A stretch of 41,441 nt of DNA from Alphaproteobacteria bacterium (GTDB lineage Bacteria > Pseudomonadota > Alphaproteobacteria > SP197). Location of the stretch: contig JAJEHK010000328.1 in assembly GCA_022823765.1 (NCBI GenBank), forward strand, positions 1 through 41,441. Reading direction: 5' to 3'. A model generated the notes under the pieces. It worked only from the letters and a program-made list of their open reading frames with translations. It was not told the origin of the DNA and ran no database searches. Position numbers and translations under genes: made by a program. This document shows, piece by piece, positions 16,286 to 23,513 of the stretch (positions are counted from its first letter, which is position 1; each line of letters starts with the position of its first letter).

Positions 16286-16810
16286 ATGGACATGAAGCTG
16301 CTTCACCGGGCGATCGGCGCCCTCGTCTTTCTGATCATCGCCTCTGGCGCCTCGGCGGCCGACATGGCCTCAGCACGAATCATCAATGCAGACGGGCTGG
16401 AGGTTGGCAGCGTGACATTCCAGCAGGCTCCCACCGGCGTGTTGGTGTCGGTTGACGTCACGGGATTGCCACCTGGCGGCCATGGTATTCATCTCCATGG
16501 CGTCGGATCCTGCTCCCCCGACTTCAAGGCGTCCGGAGGCCACATCAATCCTGAAGGCGTCCCGCACGGCCTGCTCAATCCCGGGGGCGGCGACAATGGC
16601 GACCTGCCCAATCTCTATGCGGCGGCGGATGGTTCCGCACGGGCCGAGTTCTTCACCACGCGCGTGTCGCTGAAAGGCGGCGATCTGCCCGCGCTGCTCG
16701 ACACGGACGGTTCGGCTGTCATCATCCACGCCAGCCCGGATGACCACATGTCTCAGCCTATCGGCGGCTCCGGCGGGCGTATTGCTTGCGGCTTGATCGA
16801 AGGCATGTAG
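16286..16810 (+). CDS. sodC: Periplasmic Cu/Zn superoxide dismutase with altered zinc site
   Basis: The product of 174 residues converts superoxide to oxygen and peroxide in the periplasm. A signal peptide ends near residue 24 (ASGASA-AD). Copper ligands are H69 and H71 (GIHLHG), H86 (GGHINP, the bridging His) and H148 (IIHAS). The disulfide cysteines are C76 and C168, and the active-site Arg is R165. Zinc ligands H94 and D106 are present, but the third zinc His of the family is D103 here (GGGDNGDLP where others have a His). I took the ATG at 16286, with AGGA ahead and the signal peptide at the N-terminus. It sits downstream of the zinc transporter genes, which could supply its metal. Confidence 0.92.
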   Translation: MDMKLLHRAIGALVFLIIASGASAADMASARIINADGLEVGSVTFQQAPTGVLVSVDVTGLPPGGHGIHLHGVGSCSPDFKASGGHINPEGVPHGLLNPGGGDNGDLPNLYAAADGSARAEFFTTRVSLKGGDLPALLDTDGSAVIIHASPDDHMSQPIGGSGGRIACGLIEGM

Positions 16811-16880
16811 TTCCGGCCGTTCCGGGTGTGGCCGATGAGGCATTCCACCACTTTGGACCGGTAACCGAGACCGATCCGGA

Positions 16881-18290
16881 TCACCCTGCGGGCGGTCGCC
16901 TGCCCGTGAAGGGAGAGGCCTCTTCGAATGCCCTCGCGGCGCGCAGCACCAGGGCATCCCCGCCTCGAGGACCGACGATCTGCAGGCCCACCGGGGCGCC
17001 GTCTTTCGTGAAGCCGCAGGGAAGGGAGATGGAGGGCTGTCCGGTGAGATCGAACGGAAACGTGGTCGCCATCCAACCCGCCCCGCTCTGACGTTGCGTC
17101 CGCTCCCACCCATCGGGCTCCGAGCGCTCGGCGGGAAAGGGTGTCGTTCCCAGGGTGGGGAGAACGAGGAGATCATGCCGGCTCATGAGCGCTTCGAGGC
17201 GGCGGGTAAGGTCGCGGCGGCCGGCCTCGGCTTGAAGGAGATCAAGGGCGCTCAGGCGGTTGCCGCGGTCCGCCGCGGCGATGAGCACGGGTTCGTCCGG
17301 TCGCCGGGGGGCGAGGCGCCTTGCCACGGCGGCGGCGAGGGAATCGGAAAGAACGTCGGCCATTCTTGACGGATCGCCGATGTCAGCCCTGATTCGGGTG
17401 ACCCTGGCTCCGAGCGCGGTGAAGACCTCGCGGGCAGCCTTGCCGACAATGCGCCGGACTACGGGATCGACTGTGGCAAAGCCGAGATCCGCTGACCAGG
17501 CGACGCGCATGTCCCTGACACCGCGTTCGAGTCCGGTGAGCACGTCAGGCGCCGGTCCGGTGAGCGCATAGCCGTCGCGCGGATCGTGACCCGCCATCAC
17601 CGTCAGCGCCAGGGCTGCGTCGTGCACCGTGCGGGTGATCGGGCCGATGTGTTCGAGAGTCATCATCGGGCTCGCCGGCCACACGGGCACCCTGCCGAAA
17701 CTCGGCTTGAACCCGACGACGCTGCAGAAACTGGCCGGTCCGCGGATGGAGCCTCCGGAATCGGTGCCCGTGGCGATGGCGACCATGCCGGAAGCGACGG
17801 CGGCGGCCGAACCGCCGCTCGAGCCGCACGGAGTCCAGTCCGGATTCCACGGATTGCGGGTAATCCCGTGAAGCCTGCTGTCGGTGGTTCCCTTCCAGGC
17901 GAACTCGGGCGTCGTGGTCTTGCCGACGATGACGGCCCCGTGAGACCGCAGGCGTTCCACCACGATCGCATCGTCCGGCCACGGCCCTTCGGGAGAAATG
18001 GCGAGCGAACCGTTGAGTGTCGGCCAGCCCCGGGTCTCGGTGACGTCTTTGATGGCAACCGGGACGCCGTCCAGGATTCCGGCGGGCTCTCCCGCCGCCC
18101 ATCGCCTTGCCGAGGCCCGGGCGTCGCGTCTGGCGGCCCGGGCATCCACCAGCTGCCAGGCATTGAGGCGAGGCTCCTGCGCCTCGATGCGGCCGAGCGT
18201 GGCGTCGAGAACGTCCAGGGGAGTGAAGCGCTTGCTGCGGTAGCCCGATACCAGGGCCGCCGCGCTCATGTAGACGAGATCATCCGACAT
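16881..18290 (-). CDS. Amidase signature family hydrolase
   Basis: The product of 469 residues hydrolyses an amide bond of an unknown substrate. The Ser-cisSer-Lys triad is visible: K81 in VAIKDVTE, the serine pair at 157-158 in CGSSGGSAAA, and S181 in TDSGGSIRGPA. The C-terminal DLTGQPSISLPCG is typical. It is GatA-like, but no gatB/gatC is near, so a role in amino-acid amide or catabolic hydrolysis is more likely than tRNA amidation. The start at 18290 has TGGAG 7 nt upstream; a farther ATG at 18311 reads over yidC's end. It lies 27 bp after yidC on the same strand and may be co-transcribed. It converges with sodC. Confidence 0.88.
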   Translation of the reverse strand: MSDDLVYMSAAALVSGYRSKRFTPLDVLDATLGRIEAQEPRLNAWQLVDARAARRDARASARRWAAGEPAGILDGVPVAIKDVTETRGWPTLNGSLAISPEGPWPDDAIVVERLRSHGAVIVGKTTTPEFAWKGTTDSRLHGITRNPWNPDWTPCGSSGGSAAAVASGMVAIATGTDSGGSIRGPASFCSVVGFKPSFGRVPVWPASPMMTLEHIGPITRTVHDAALALTVMAGHDPRDGYALTGPAPDVLTGLERGVRDMRVAWSADLGFATVDPVVRRIVGKAAREVFTALGARVTRIRADIGDPSRMADVLSDSLAAAVARRLAPRRPDEPVLIAAADRGNRLSALDLLQAEAGRRDLTRRLEALMSRHDLLVLPTLGTTPFPAERSEPDGWERTQRQSGAGWMATTFPFDLTGQPSISLPCGFTKDGAPVGLQIVGPRGGDALVLRAARAFEEASPFTGRRPPAG

Positions 18291-18317
18291 CGCTTCTCCA
18301 GATGACGGCAACGGGGC

Positions 18318-20066
18318 CTAGTCGACGCCCTCCCGCTTCATGATGAACCATTGCTGGGCGATGGAGAGCAGGTTGTTCCACGTCCAGTAGATCACCAGTC
18401 CCGCCGGGAAGGTGGCGAAGATGAAGAGGAAGATAAGAGGCAGGAACATGAAGATCTTTGCCTGGGTGGGGTCCGGCGGCTGCGGACTGATCCTCTGCTG
18501 CAGCCACATGGTCGAAGACATCAGCAGCGGCCAGGCGCCGATCATCAGGAAGGGAGGCAGGAAGACACCGGGATCGAAGGGTAGCAGTCCGAAGATATTC
18601 CAGATTACCGTCGGATCGGGCTCGGAGAGATCCTCGATCCAGCCGTAGAAAGGTGCGTGGCGCATCTCGATGGTGACGAACAGCACCTTGTAGAGAGCAA
18701 AGAAGACCGGAATCTGCACCAGGATCGGCAGGCAGCCCGAGGCCGGGTTGACCTTCTCCTGGCGGTAGAGGGCCATCAGTTCCTGCTGCATCTTCTGCTT
18801 GTCGTCGCCGAAACGTTCGCGCAGCTCCTTCATCTTCGGCGCCAGCTTGCGCATCTTGCTCATCGAGCGATACGACTTGTTGGCCAGGGGGAAGAAGATG
18901 ATCTTGATGATGACGGTGAGCGCCAGGATGGCGAGACCGAAGTTCCCGATCGTATTCTTGAGCCACAGCAGGACGAAGAAGATGGGTTTCGTGAGGAAGT
19001 AGAACCAGCCGAAGTCCACCGCCCGGTCGAAGAGCGGGATGTTGAAGGCCTCGGCATAGTCGTCGAGCTGGGTCACGACCTTGGCGCCCGCGAACAGGCG
19101 ATCCTCGGCGGTGACCGTCGCGCCCGGAGCCACGCTGAGTGCGCTGCGGTAGAAGTCCGCCTGGTAGGTGTCCGTCGTTCCTCCCTGAAGGTGATGCAGG
19201 AAGCGGCCACGGAACGGATCGCTCTGGTCGGGTATCAATGCCACGAGCCAGTACTTGTCGGTGATGCCGAGCCATCCGTTCGGGCTGTCGAACGAGATTT
19301 CCTCCGGGTCGTCAGGGTCCGACAGATCGTCGTAGTCGATTTCCTCGAGGGTCTCGTTGAGGACCCCGATCAGCCCCTCGTGCAGGATATAGAATCCCAG
19401 CGTCGGTGGTGTCCCGTACCGCTTGATCCGGCCGTAGGGAAGAAGCGAAACCGTGTTCCCGCCCTGGTTGGTGACACTCTGGGTCACGGTGAACATGGAG
19501 TGCTCGTCGATCGCGAAGGTGCGCTCGAAGAGCAGGCCCTCCCCGTTGTTCCAGGAAATCGTGACGGGTGTCTCGGGCGTCAGCGCGACATCGCCTGCCT
19601 GCCACCTCGAGGTCGAATCCGGCAGGGTCGCACCGGAGCCCCCGTCGAGCCAGCCGAACTCGGTGAAGTAGGAGGACGGGCCTCCCACCGGCGACAGCAG
19701 GATGACGTCCGGCGAGTCCGGTCCGACCTCCATGCGGTAGTCGAGGAGTGTCAGATCGTCGATGCGCCCGCCAACAAGGGCGATGGAGCCACTCAGACTC
19801 GGTGTCCGGATGGCAATGCGGGGCGACTCCGCCAGAGCTTCGGCCCGGGTGAGTTCCCGGACGACGGGTTCCTCCACGCCGACCGAGGACGTGGAGACCT
19901 GGGGCAGGGTGGAATCGTCCTCGGTGGCGGCAAGTTCCTGCTGGCGCTCGAGGGCCTGCTGTTCCCGCTGGATTCTCGGAAGTTCGTAGAAGAACTGCCA
20001 GGCAATGAACATCAGGAGGATGATTGCCGTGGCCAGCCACACGTTCCTCTGTTCCTGGGGCATCAT
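18318..20066 (-). CDS. yidC: Membrane protein insertase YidC
   Basis: The product of 582 residues inserts and folds inner-membrane proteins, alone or with SecYEG. It has an N-terminal helix ([20 protein letters not shown]), a large periplasmic domain (about 60-350), and a C-terminal five-helix core with [30 protein letters not shown] and the [17 protein letters not shown] region. The length is usual for a proteobacterial YidC. The first of two ATGs (20066) overlaps the yidD stop as ATGATGA and is chosen as the start. It is in the conserved rpmH-rnpA-yidD-yidC order. The GTPase gene often found next (yihA/engB) is replaced by an amidase. Confidence 0.96.
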   Translation of the reverse strand: MMPQEQRNVWLATAIILLMFIAWQFFYELPRIQREQQALERQQELAATEDDSTLPQVSTSSVGVEEPVVRELTRAEALAESPRIAIRTPSLSGSIALVGGRIDDLTLLDYRMEVGPDSPDVILLSPVGGPSSYFTEFGWLDGGSGATLPDSTSRWQAGDVALTPETPVTISWNNGEGLLFERTFAIDEHSMFTVTQSVTNQGGNTVSLLPYGRIKRYGTPPTLGFYILHEGLIGVLNETLEEIDYDDLSDPDDPEEISFDSPNGWLGITDKYWLVALIPDQSDPFRGRFLHHLQGGTTDTYQADFYRSALSVAPGATVTAEDRLFAGAKVVTQLDDYAEAFNIPLFDRAVDFGWFYFLTKPIFFVLLWLKNTIGNFGLAILALTVIIKIIFFPLANKSYRSMSKMRKLAPKMKELRERFGDDKQKMQQELMALYRQEKVNPASGCLPILVQIPVFFALYKVLFVTIEMRHAPFYGWIEDLSEPDPTVIWNIFGLLPFDPGVFLPPFLMIGAWPLLMSSTMWLQQRISPQPPDPTQAKIFMFLPLIFLFIFATFPAGLVIYWTWNNLLSIAQQWFIMKREGVD

Positions 20067-20302
20067 CGCTCGTTCGCTCTCTCGGGAACCGGATCGTAGC
20101 CGCTTCCGGCAAGGGGATGGCACCGCGCGATGCGACGGAGCGCCAGCCAGGTGCCTCTCAGTGGACCGTGCCGGCGGACCGCTTCACTGGCATAGGCGGA
20201 ACAGGTCGGCAGATAGCGGCATGACGCCGGTGTCCAGGGCGATATGCCATACCGGTAGATCAGGATGAAAGCCTGAAGCACGGATGAGGCGGCGCTTCTC
20301 AT
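20063..20302 (-). CDS. yidD: Membrane protein insertion efficiency factor YidD
   Basis: The product of 79 residues is a small membrane-associated protein that helps YidC-dependent insertion. The family core is visible: YRYGISPW and [19 protein letters not shown] (three Cys-containing positions), followed by [12 protein letters not shown]. An amphipathic N-terminal helix is likely. The start overlaps the rnpA stop (ATGA) and its stop overlaps the yidC start. Confidence 0.93.
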   Translation of the reverse strand: MRSAASSVLQAFILIYRYGISPWTPASCRYLPTCSAYASEAVRRHGPLRGTWLALRRIARCHPLAGSGYDPVPERANER

Positions 20303-20649
20303 GACCGTGGCACGGCGTTCCCAAGGCGCGTCAGCGCCTTTTCGAGGTCGCCAACAAGATTGGCGAAGGGACGATCGACGGTTTCACGGCGGGCGATCAG
20401 GACATAGTCCGTTGCCCTGCGCCCGGATCGGGCGAGAACCGGCGGGGCGAGGGCTTTCAGCCGGCGCCGCGCCCGGTTGCGCAGGACGGCATTGCCGACC
20501 CTGCGGCTCGCCGTATATCCGACACCGATTGCATCGTCTTCCCGGGGCGCTGCCTGGACGATGATTCCCGGAGTGACCGCCTTCAGTCGCGTTGCCGCCA
20601 CGCGAAGATAGTCGCTTCTCCGTCTGAGGCGCACGACATCGACAGGCAT
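20299..20649 (-). CDS. rnpA: Ribonuclease P protein component
   Basis: The product of 116 residues is the basic protein subunit that helps RNase P RNA cut 5' leaders from tRNA precursors. The RNR signature is present in [13 protein letters not shown], with SRRVGNAV just before and [11 protein letters not shown] in the central strand region. The start at 20649 is 4 bp after the rpmH stop; a longer reading to 20715 would overlap rpmH and has no family match. No clear ribosome site precedes this start, so translation is probably coupled to rpmH. Confidence 0.93.
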   Translation of the reverse strand: MPVDVVRLRRRSDYLRVAATRLKAVTPGIIVQAAPREDDAIGVGYTASRRVGNAVLRNRARRRLKALAPPVLARSGRRATDYVLIARRETVDRPFANLVGDLEKALTRLGNAVPRS

Positions 20650-20653
20650 GAAA

Positions 20654-20788
20654 TCAGGCTGACAGGCGCTTGCGGCCTTTCGCACGCCGGCGCGCGAGCA
20701 CGGCACGTCCGCCAACGGTCTTCATGCGGGCACGAAAGCCATGACGTCGTTTCCGGACGATACGGCTGGGCTGGAATGTGCGTTTCAC
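20654..20788 (-). CDS. rpmH: 50S ribosomal protein L34
   Basis: The product of 44 residues is highly basic and matches L34 throughout: [18 protein letters not shown], then [19 protein letters not shown] and KRLSA at the end. It uses a GTG start with GGAG 8-9 nt upstream. It leads the rnpA-yidD-yidC cluster under a strong promoter at 20842-20870. Confidence 0.97.
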   Translation of the reverse strand: MKRTFQPSRIVRKRRHGFRARMKTVGGRAVLARRRAKGRKRLSA

Positions 20789-20810
20789 CGTCAGGACTCC
20801 AGGCATCGGC

Positions 20811-20830
20811 CGCGCCCCGGACGGGGCGCG
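20811..20830 (-). other. Stable hairpin at the 5' end of the rpmH message
   Basis: CGCGCCCC (20811-20818) pairs perfectly with GGGGCGCG (20823-20830) over a 4-nt loop. On the minus strand it begins about 5 nt after the predicted start of transcription and ends 22 nt before the GTG. It may stabilise the message or adjust translation of L34. Confidence 0.5.
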
Positions 20831-20841
20831 AGCGGCGGTGC

Positions 20842-20870
20842 TGTATAGGTGAGGGGCCGGTTGAAGTCAA
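20842..20870 (-). promoter_or_regulatory. rpmH: Strong sigma-70 type promoter of rpmH
   Basis: Read on the minus strand, TTGACT (20870-20865) and TATACA (20847-20842) are exactly 17 bp apart. This is one of the best promoter matches in the window and fits a highly expressed ribosomal protein gene. Confidence 0.7.
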
Positions 20871-20938
20871 TGATGACATTTCCTCTCACCTGCCATGCCG
20901 CTAGTGTGTCATGTCGATGGCTGAAGCGGGGGCGTGTA

Positions 20939-21667
20939 ATGGTTCAGCAATCAACGACCGTGCGACGGCTCAGGCGACTGATCCCGGTTCTGGTGGTGGT
21001 TGCACTGCTGATTGTCCTCTTTGCCAGCGGGCTTCACAGGGAGATCAGTTTCGAGACCCTCAAGGCGCATCATGCCGAACTGAGCGCCTTCGTGGAGGGC
21101 AACCTGGTGCTGGCGGTGGTGGTCTACGTCCTGGCCTATGCCTTTCTGACAGGCATCTCGTTTCCCGCCGCCTCCCTTGTCACCCTGCTTGGCGGCTTTC
21201 TCTTCGGCTGGGTCCTTGGAACTGTCCTCACCGTTGTCGCGGCAACGGCGGGCGCGACGGCGGTGTTCCTCGTGGCCCGCACATCCATCGGCGAGGCCCT
21301 GTGGGAGCGCGTCAAGCCGTTTGCCGGCCGCATGGAGGAGGGATTTCGCGACGGCGAGTTCAACTACCTTCTCTTCTTGAGACTGCTGCCCGTCTTTCCG
21401 TTCTGGGTGGTCAATCTCCTGCCGGCCTTTCTCGGCGTGAAGACCCGCATGTACGTCATGACAACCTTCATCGGCATCATTCCCGGCACCACGGTCTACA
21501 ACGTGATCGGCGACGGTTTGAGCGAGGTGTTCGAGACCGGGGCCGAGTTCTCCCTGGAGAACGCCGTGTCGACCGAGATCGTCGTTGGCCTGGCCGGCCT
21601 GGCCGTGATCGCCCTGTTGCCTGTGGTGGTCAGGAAGATCAGGGCCCGGCGACAGGATTCCGGATGA
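20939..21667 (+). CDS. TVP38/TMEM64 family membrane protein
   Basis: The product of 242 residues is a DedA/SNARE-associated type inner-membrane protein. Helices include IPVLVVVALLIVLFAS near the N-terminus and the two core segments FPAASLVTLLGGFLFGW and FLRLLPVFPFWVVN, the latter with the conserved R/P re-entrant motif, then IGIIPGTTVYNVIG. The biochemical role of bacterial TVP38 proteins is not settled; lipid scrambling or small-molecule transport has been proposed for relatives. The ATG at 20939 was chosen because it places the first helix near the N-terminus. Its stop overlaps the start of the flavin oxidoreductase (ATGA), which suggests joint function. Confidence 0.88.
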   Translation: MVQQSTTVRRLRRLIPVLVVVALLIVLFASGLHREISFETLKAHHAELSAFVEGNLVLAVVVYVLAYAFLTGISFPAASLVTLLGGFLFGWVLGTVLTVVAATAGATAVFLVARTSIGEALWERVKPFAGRMEEGFRDGEFNYLLFLRLLPVFPFWVVNLLPAFLGVKTRMYVMTTFIGIIPGTTVYNVIGDGLSEVFETGAEFSLENAVSTEIVVGLAGLAVIALLPVVVRKIRARRQDSG

Positions 21668-23091
21668 CGACGGACCGCGACAGCGTCGACATCTGCGTCA
21701 TCGGGGCGGGTTCAGGAGGGCTCGTTACGGCTTATGCAGCATCCCACATGGGCCGCAGAACGGTGCTCATCGAGGGCATGCGGATGGGGGGCGACTGCCT
21801 CAATTTCGGCTGCGTGCCGTCCAAGGCCCTGCTTGCCGCAGGCAAGGCCGCCCACGCGATGCGCCATACGCAGTGCTTCGGGATCACGCCCCATGAGCCG
21901 GAGATCGATTTTGCGGCGGTCAACCGGCACGTGCACGACGTCATCGCCACCATCGAGCCCAACGATTCCGTGGAGCGTTACCAGAGTTTCGGCGTCGATG
22001 TCATTACCGGTCACGCCCGGTTTGTCTCGCCCAGGTCCCTGGAGGTGGAGGGGCGGACGATCCGCGCCCGCCGTTTTGTCATCGCCACGGGATCAAGGGC
22101 GGTCATTCCTCCCATCCCCGGTCTCGATTCCGTGCCCCTGTTCACCAACGAGACGCTGTTCGACAACCAGGTGCTCCCGGAGCACCTGATTGTCATCGGC
22201 GGCGGTCCGATCGGTTCCGAGATGGCCCAGGCCCATCGCCGCCTGGGCAGTCGCGTGACGGTCCTCGACATGGGCCCCCTGCTGCCCCATGACGATCCCG
22301 AACTCACCGCTGTCGTGAAGGAGAGCATGACGGAAGATGGCATCGAGATCATCGAGCACGTCGCCGTCCGGGAGGTGTCGGGAGAGGTCGGCAGGATCAC
22401 GGTTTCCTGTGAACGGAACGGCGAGGCGCTCGTCTTCGAGGGAACCCATCTCCTGGTGGCGGCCGGGCGGCGCCCCAACACCGCCGATCTCGGCCTCGAT
22501 GCGGCCGGTATCGCGCATGACCGGAGCGGCATCCGGGTGGACCGCCGGTTGCGCACCACCAACCGGCGGGTCTTTGCCATCGGCGACTGTGCGGGAGGCT
22601 TCCAGTTCACCCACCTGGCCAGCTATCACGCAGGCATCGTTATCAGGAATGCCCTGTTGCGCTTTCCGGCGAAGGTGAATCTCGGTGCCTTTCCGTGGGT
22701 GACCTACACGGATCCGGAACTGGCCCATGTCGGTCTGACCGAAGACGCGGCACGCAAGCGGCACGGGACGGTCACCGTCTTGCGGTTCCCCTGTGCCGAA
22801 AACGACCGCGCCATTGCCGAGCGCAGGACCGGAGGACTCATCAAGGTCGTGACCACACCTCGTGGCCGGATCCTGGGAGCGACCATCGTTGCCGCTCATG
22901 CCGGGGAATTGATCGCGCCCTGGGTCCTGGCGATGGGATCGGGGTTGAAGGTCGGCGCCGTGGCGGGGATGATCGCGCCTTATCCGACCTTCGGCGAGAT
23001 CAGCAAGCGGGCGGCGGGTTCCTTCTATACGCCGCGGGTGTTCGGCAAGGGCATGAAGCGCCTGGCGGGCTTCCTCGCCCGCTTCGGTTGA
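21664..23091 (+). CDS. FAD-dependent pyridine nucleotide-disulfide oxidoreductase (mercuric/dihydrolipoamide reductase-like)
   Basis: The product of 475 residues has an N-terminal FAD motif (VIGAGSGGLVTA), the redox-active disulfide C45/C50 in GGDCLNFGCVPSK, an NAD(P) motif IVIGGGPIGSEMAQ, and a second FAD motif RVFAIGDCAG. In classical relatives the C-terminal dimer interface supplies a His-Glu pair (HPT..E). Here the same place reads PYPTFGE, with Tyr440 in place of His and E445 kept. There is no extra Cys pair for Hg(II), so it is not a standard mercuric reductase. It is translationally coupled to the TVP38 gene. The substrate is unknown; a membrane-linked thiol or quinone partner is possible. 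Confidence 0.88.
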   Translation: MTTDRDSVDICVIGAGSGGLVTAYAASHMGRRTVLIEGMRMGGDCLNFGCVPSKALLAAGKAAHAMRHTQCFGITPHEPEIDFAAVNRHVHDVIATIEPNDSVERYQSFGVDVITGHARFVSPRSLEVEGRTIRARRFVIATGSRAVIPPIPGLDSVPLFTNETLFDNQVLPEHLIVIGGGPIGSEMAQAHRRLGSRVTVLDMGPLLPHDDPELTAVVKESMTEDGIEIIEHVAVREVSGEVGRITVSCERNGEALVFEGTHLLVAAGRRPNTADLGLDAAGIAHDRSGIRVDRRLRTTNRRVFAIGDCAGGFQFTHLASYHAGIVIRNALLRFPAKVNLGAFPWVTYTDPELAHVGLTEDAARKRHGTVTVLRFPCAENDRAIAERRTGGLIKVVTTPRGRILGATIVAAHAGELIAPWVLAMGSGLKVGAVAGMIAPYPTFGEISKRAAGSFYTPRVFGKGMKRLAGFLARFG

Positions 23092-23110
23092 CAAGGGAGA
23101 GGCAGGTTCC

Positions 23111-23410
23111 ATGCAGTCCATCTTCTGGCTTGCTGACACCCTTCTCAGCATCTACTTCTGGATTCTCATCCTGCACGTCATCCTGAGTTGGCTGGTTGCC
23201 TTCAACGTCATCAACGCCCGCCAGCCATTCGTCGGCCAGATCGGCCGTTTCCTGTGGCAGGTCACCGAGCCCGTCCTGGCTCCCATACGGCAGATCCTGC
23301 GCCGCCTGTTCGGCGAACTCGGCGGCATCGACCTCTCACCGCTGATCGCCCTCGTCCTGGTCGGCTTCCTGCGCCGCCTGCTGGTGGAGATGGCGGTCTC
23401 GATTCGCTAG
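23111..23410 (+). CDS. YggT family membrane protein
   Basis: The product of 99 residues has two membrane segments, WLADTLLSIYFWILILHVILS and LIALVLVGFLRRLLVEM, separated by a polar part with the family's TEPVLAPIRQILRR. YggT proteins are linked to cell division site and osmotic phenotypes, but the mechanism is unclear. GGGAGAGG lies upstream of the ATG. It follows the oxidoreductase by 19 bp and may be the last gene of that unit. Confidence 0.88.
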   Translation: MQSIFWLADTLLSIYFWILILHVILSWLVAFNVINARQPFVGQIGRFLWQVTEPVLAPIRQILRRLFGELGGIDLSPLIALVLVGFLRRLLVEMAVSIR

Positions 23411-23479
23411 CCGGGTATCCGCTTCGAGTTTCGCGAAGACGACAATCTGCCTTCAGACCCACGGGAGGAGGCTGATGCC

Positions 23480-23500
23480 GGTCGTCTTCACAAGACGGCC
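23480..23500. terminator. Hairpin between convergent yggT and GMC oxidoreductase genes
   Basis: GGTCGTCTT and AAGACGGCC form a 9-bp stem (one GU pair on the plus reading) with a 3-nt loop, 13 bp from the end of the minus-strand gene. Neither side has a long T run. The position between convergent genes suggests a bidirectional terminator. Confidence 0.4.
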
Positions 23501-23513
23501 CGCATGGGTAGCC

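Noticed and set aside
18657-20099. 480-residue plus-strand frame opposite yidC
   Set aside because: It is antisense to an essential, clearly recognised gene and has no recognisable domain.
21664-23091. Annotation as mercuric reductase merA
   Set aside because: No N-terminal HMA domain and no C-terminal vicinal Cys pair for Hg(II); only the general disulfide reductase fold is supported.
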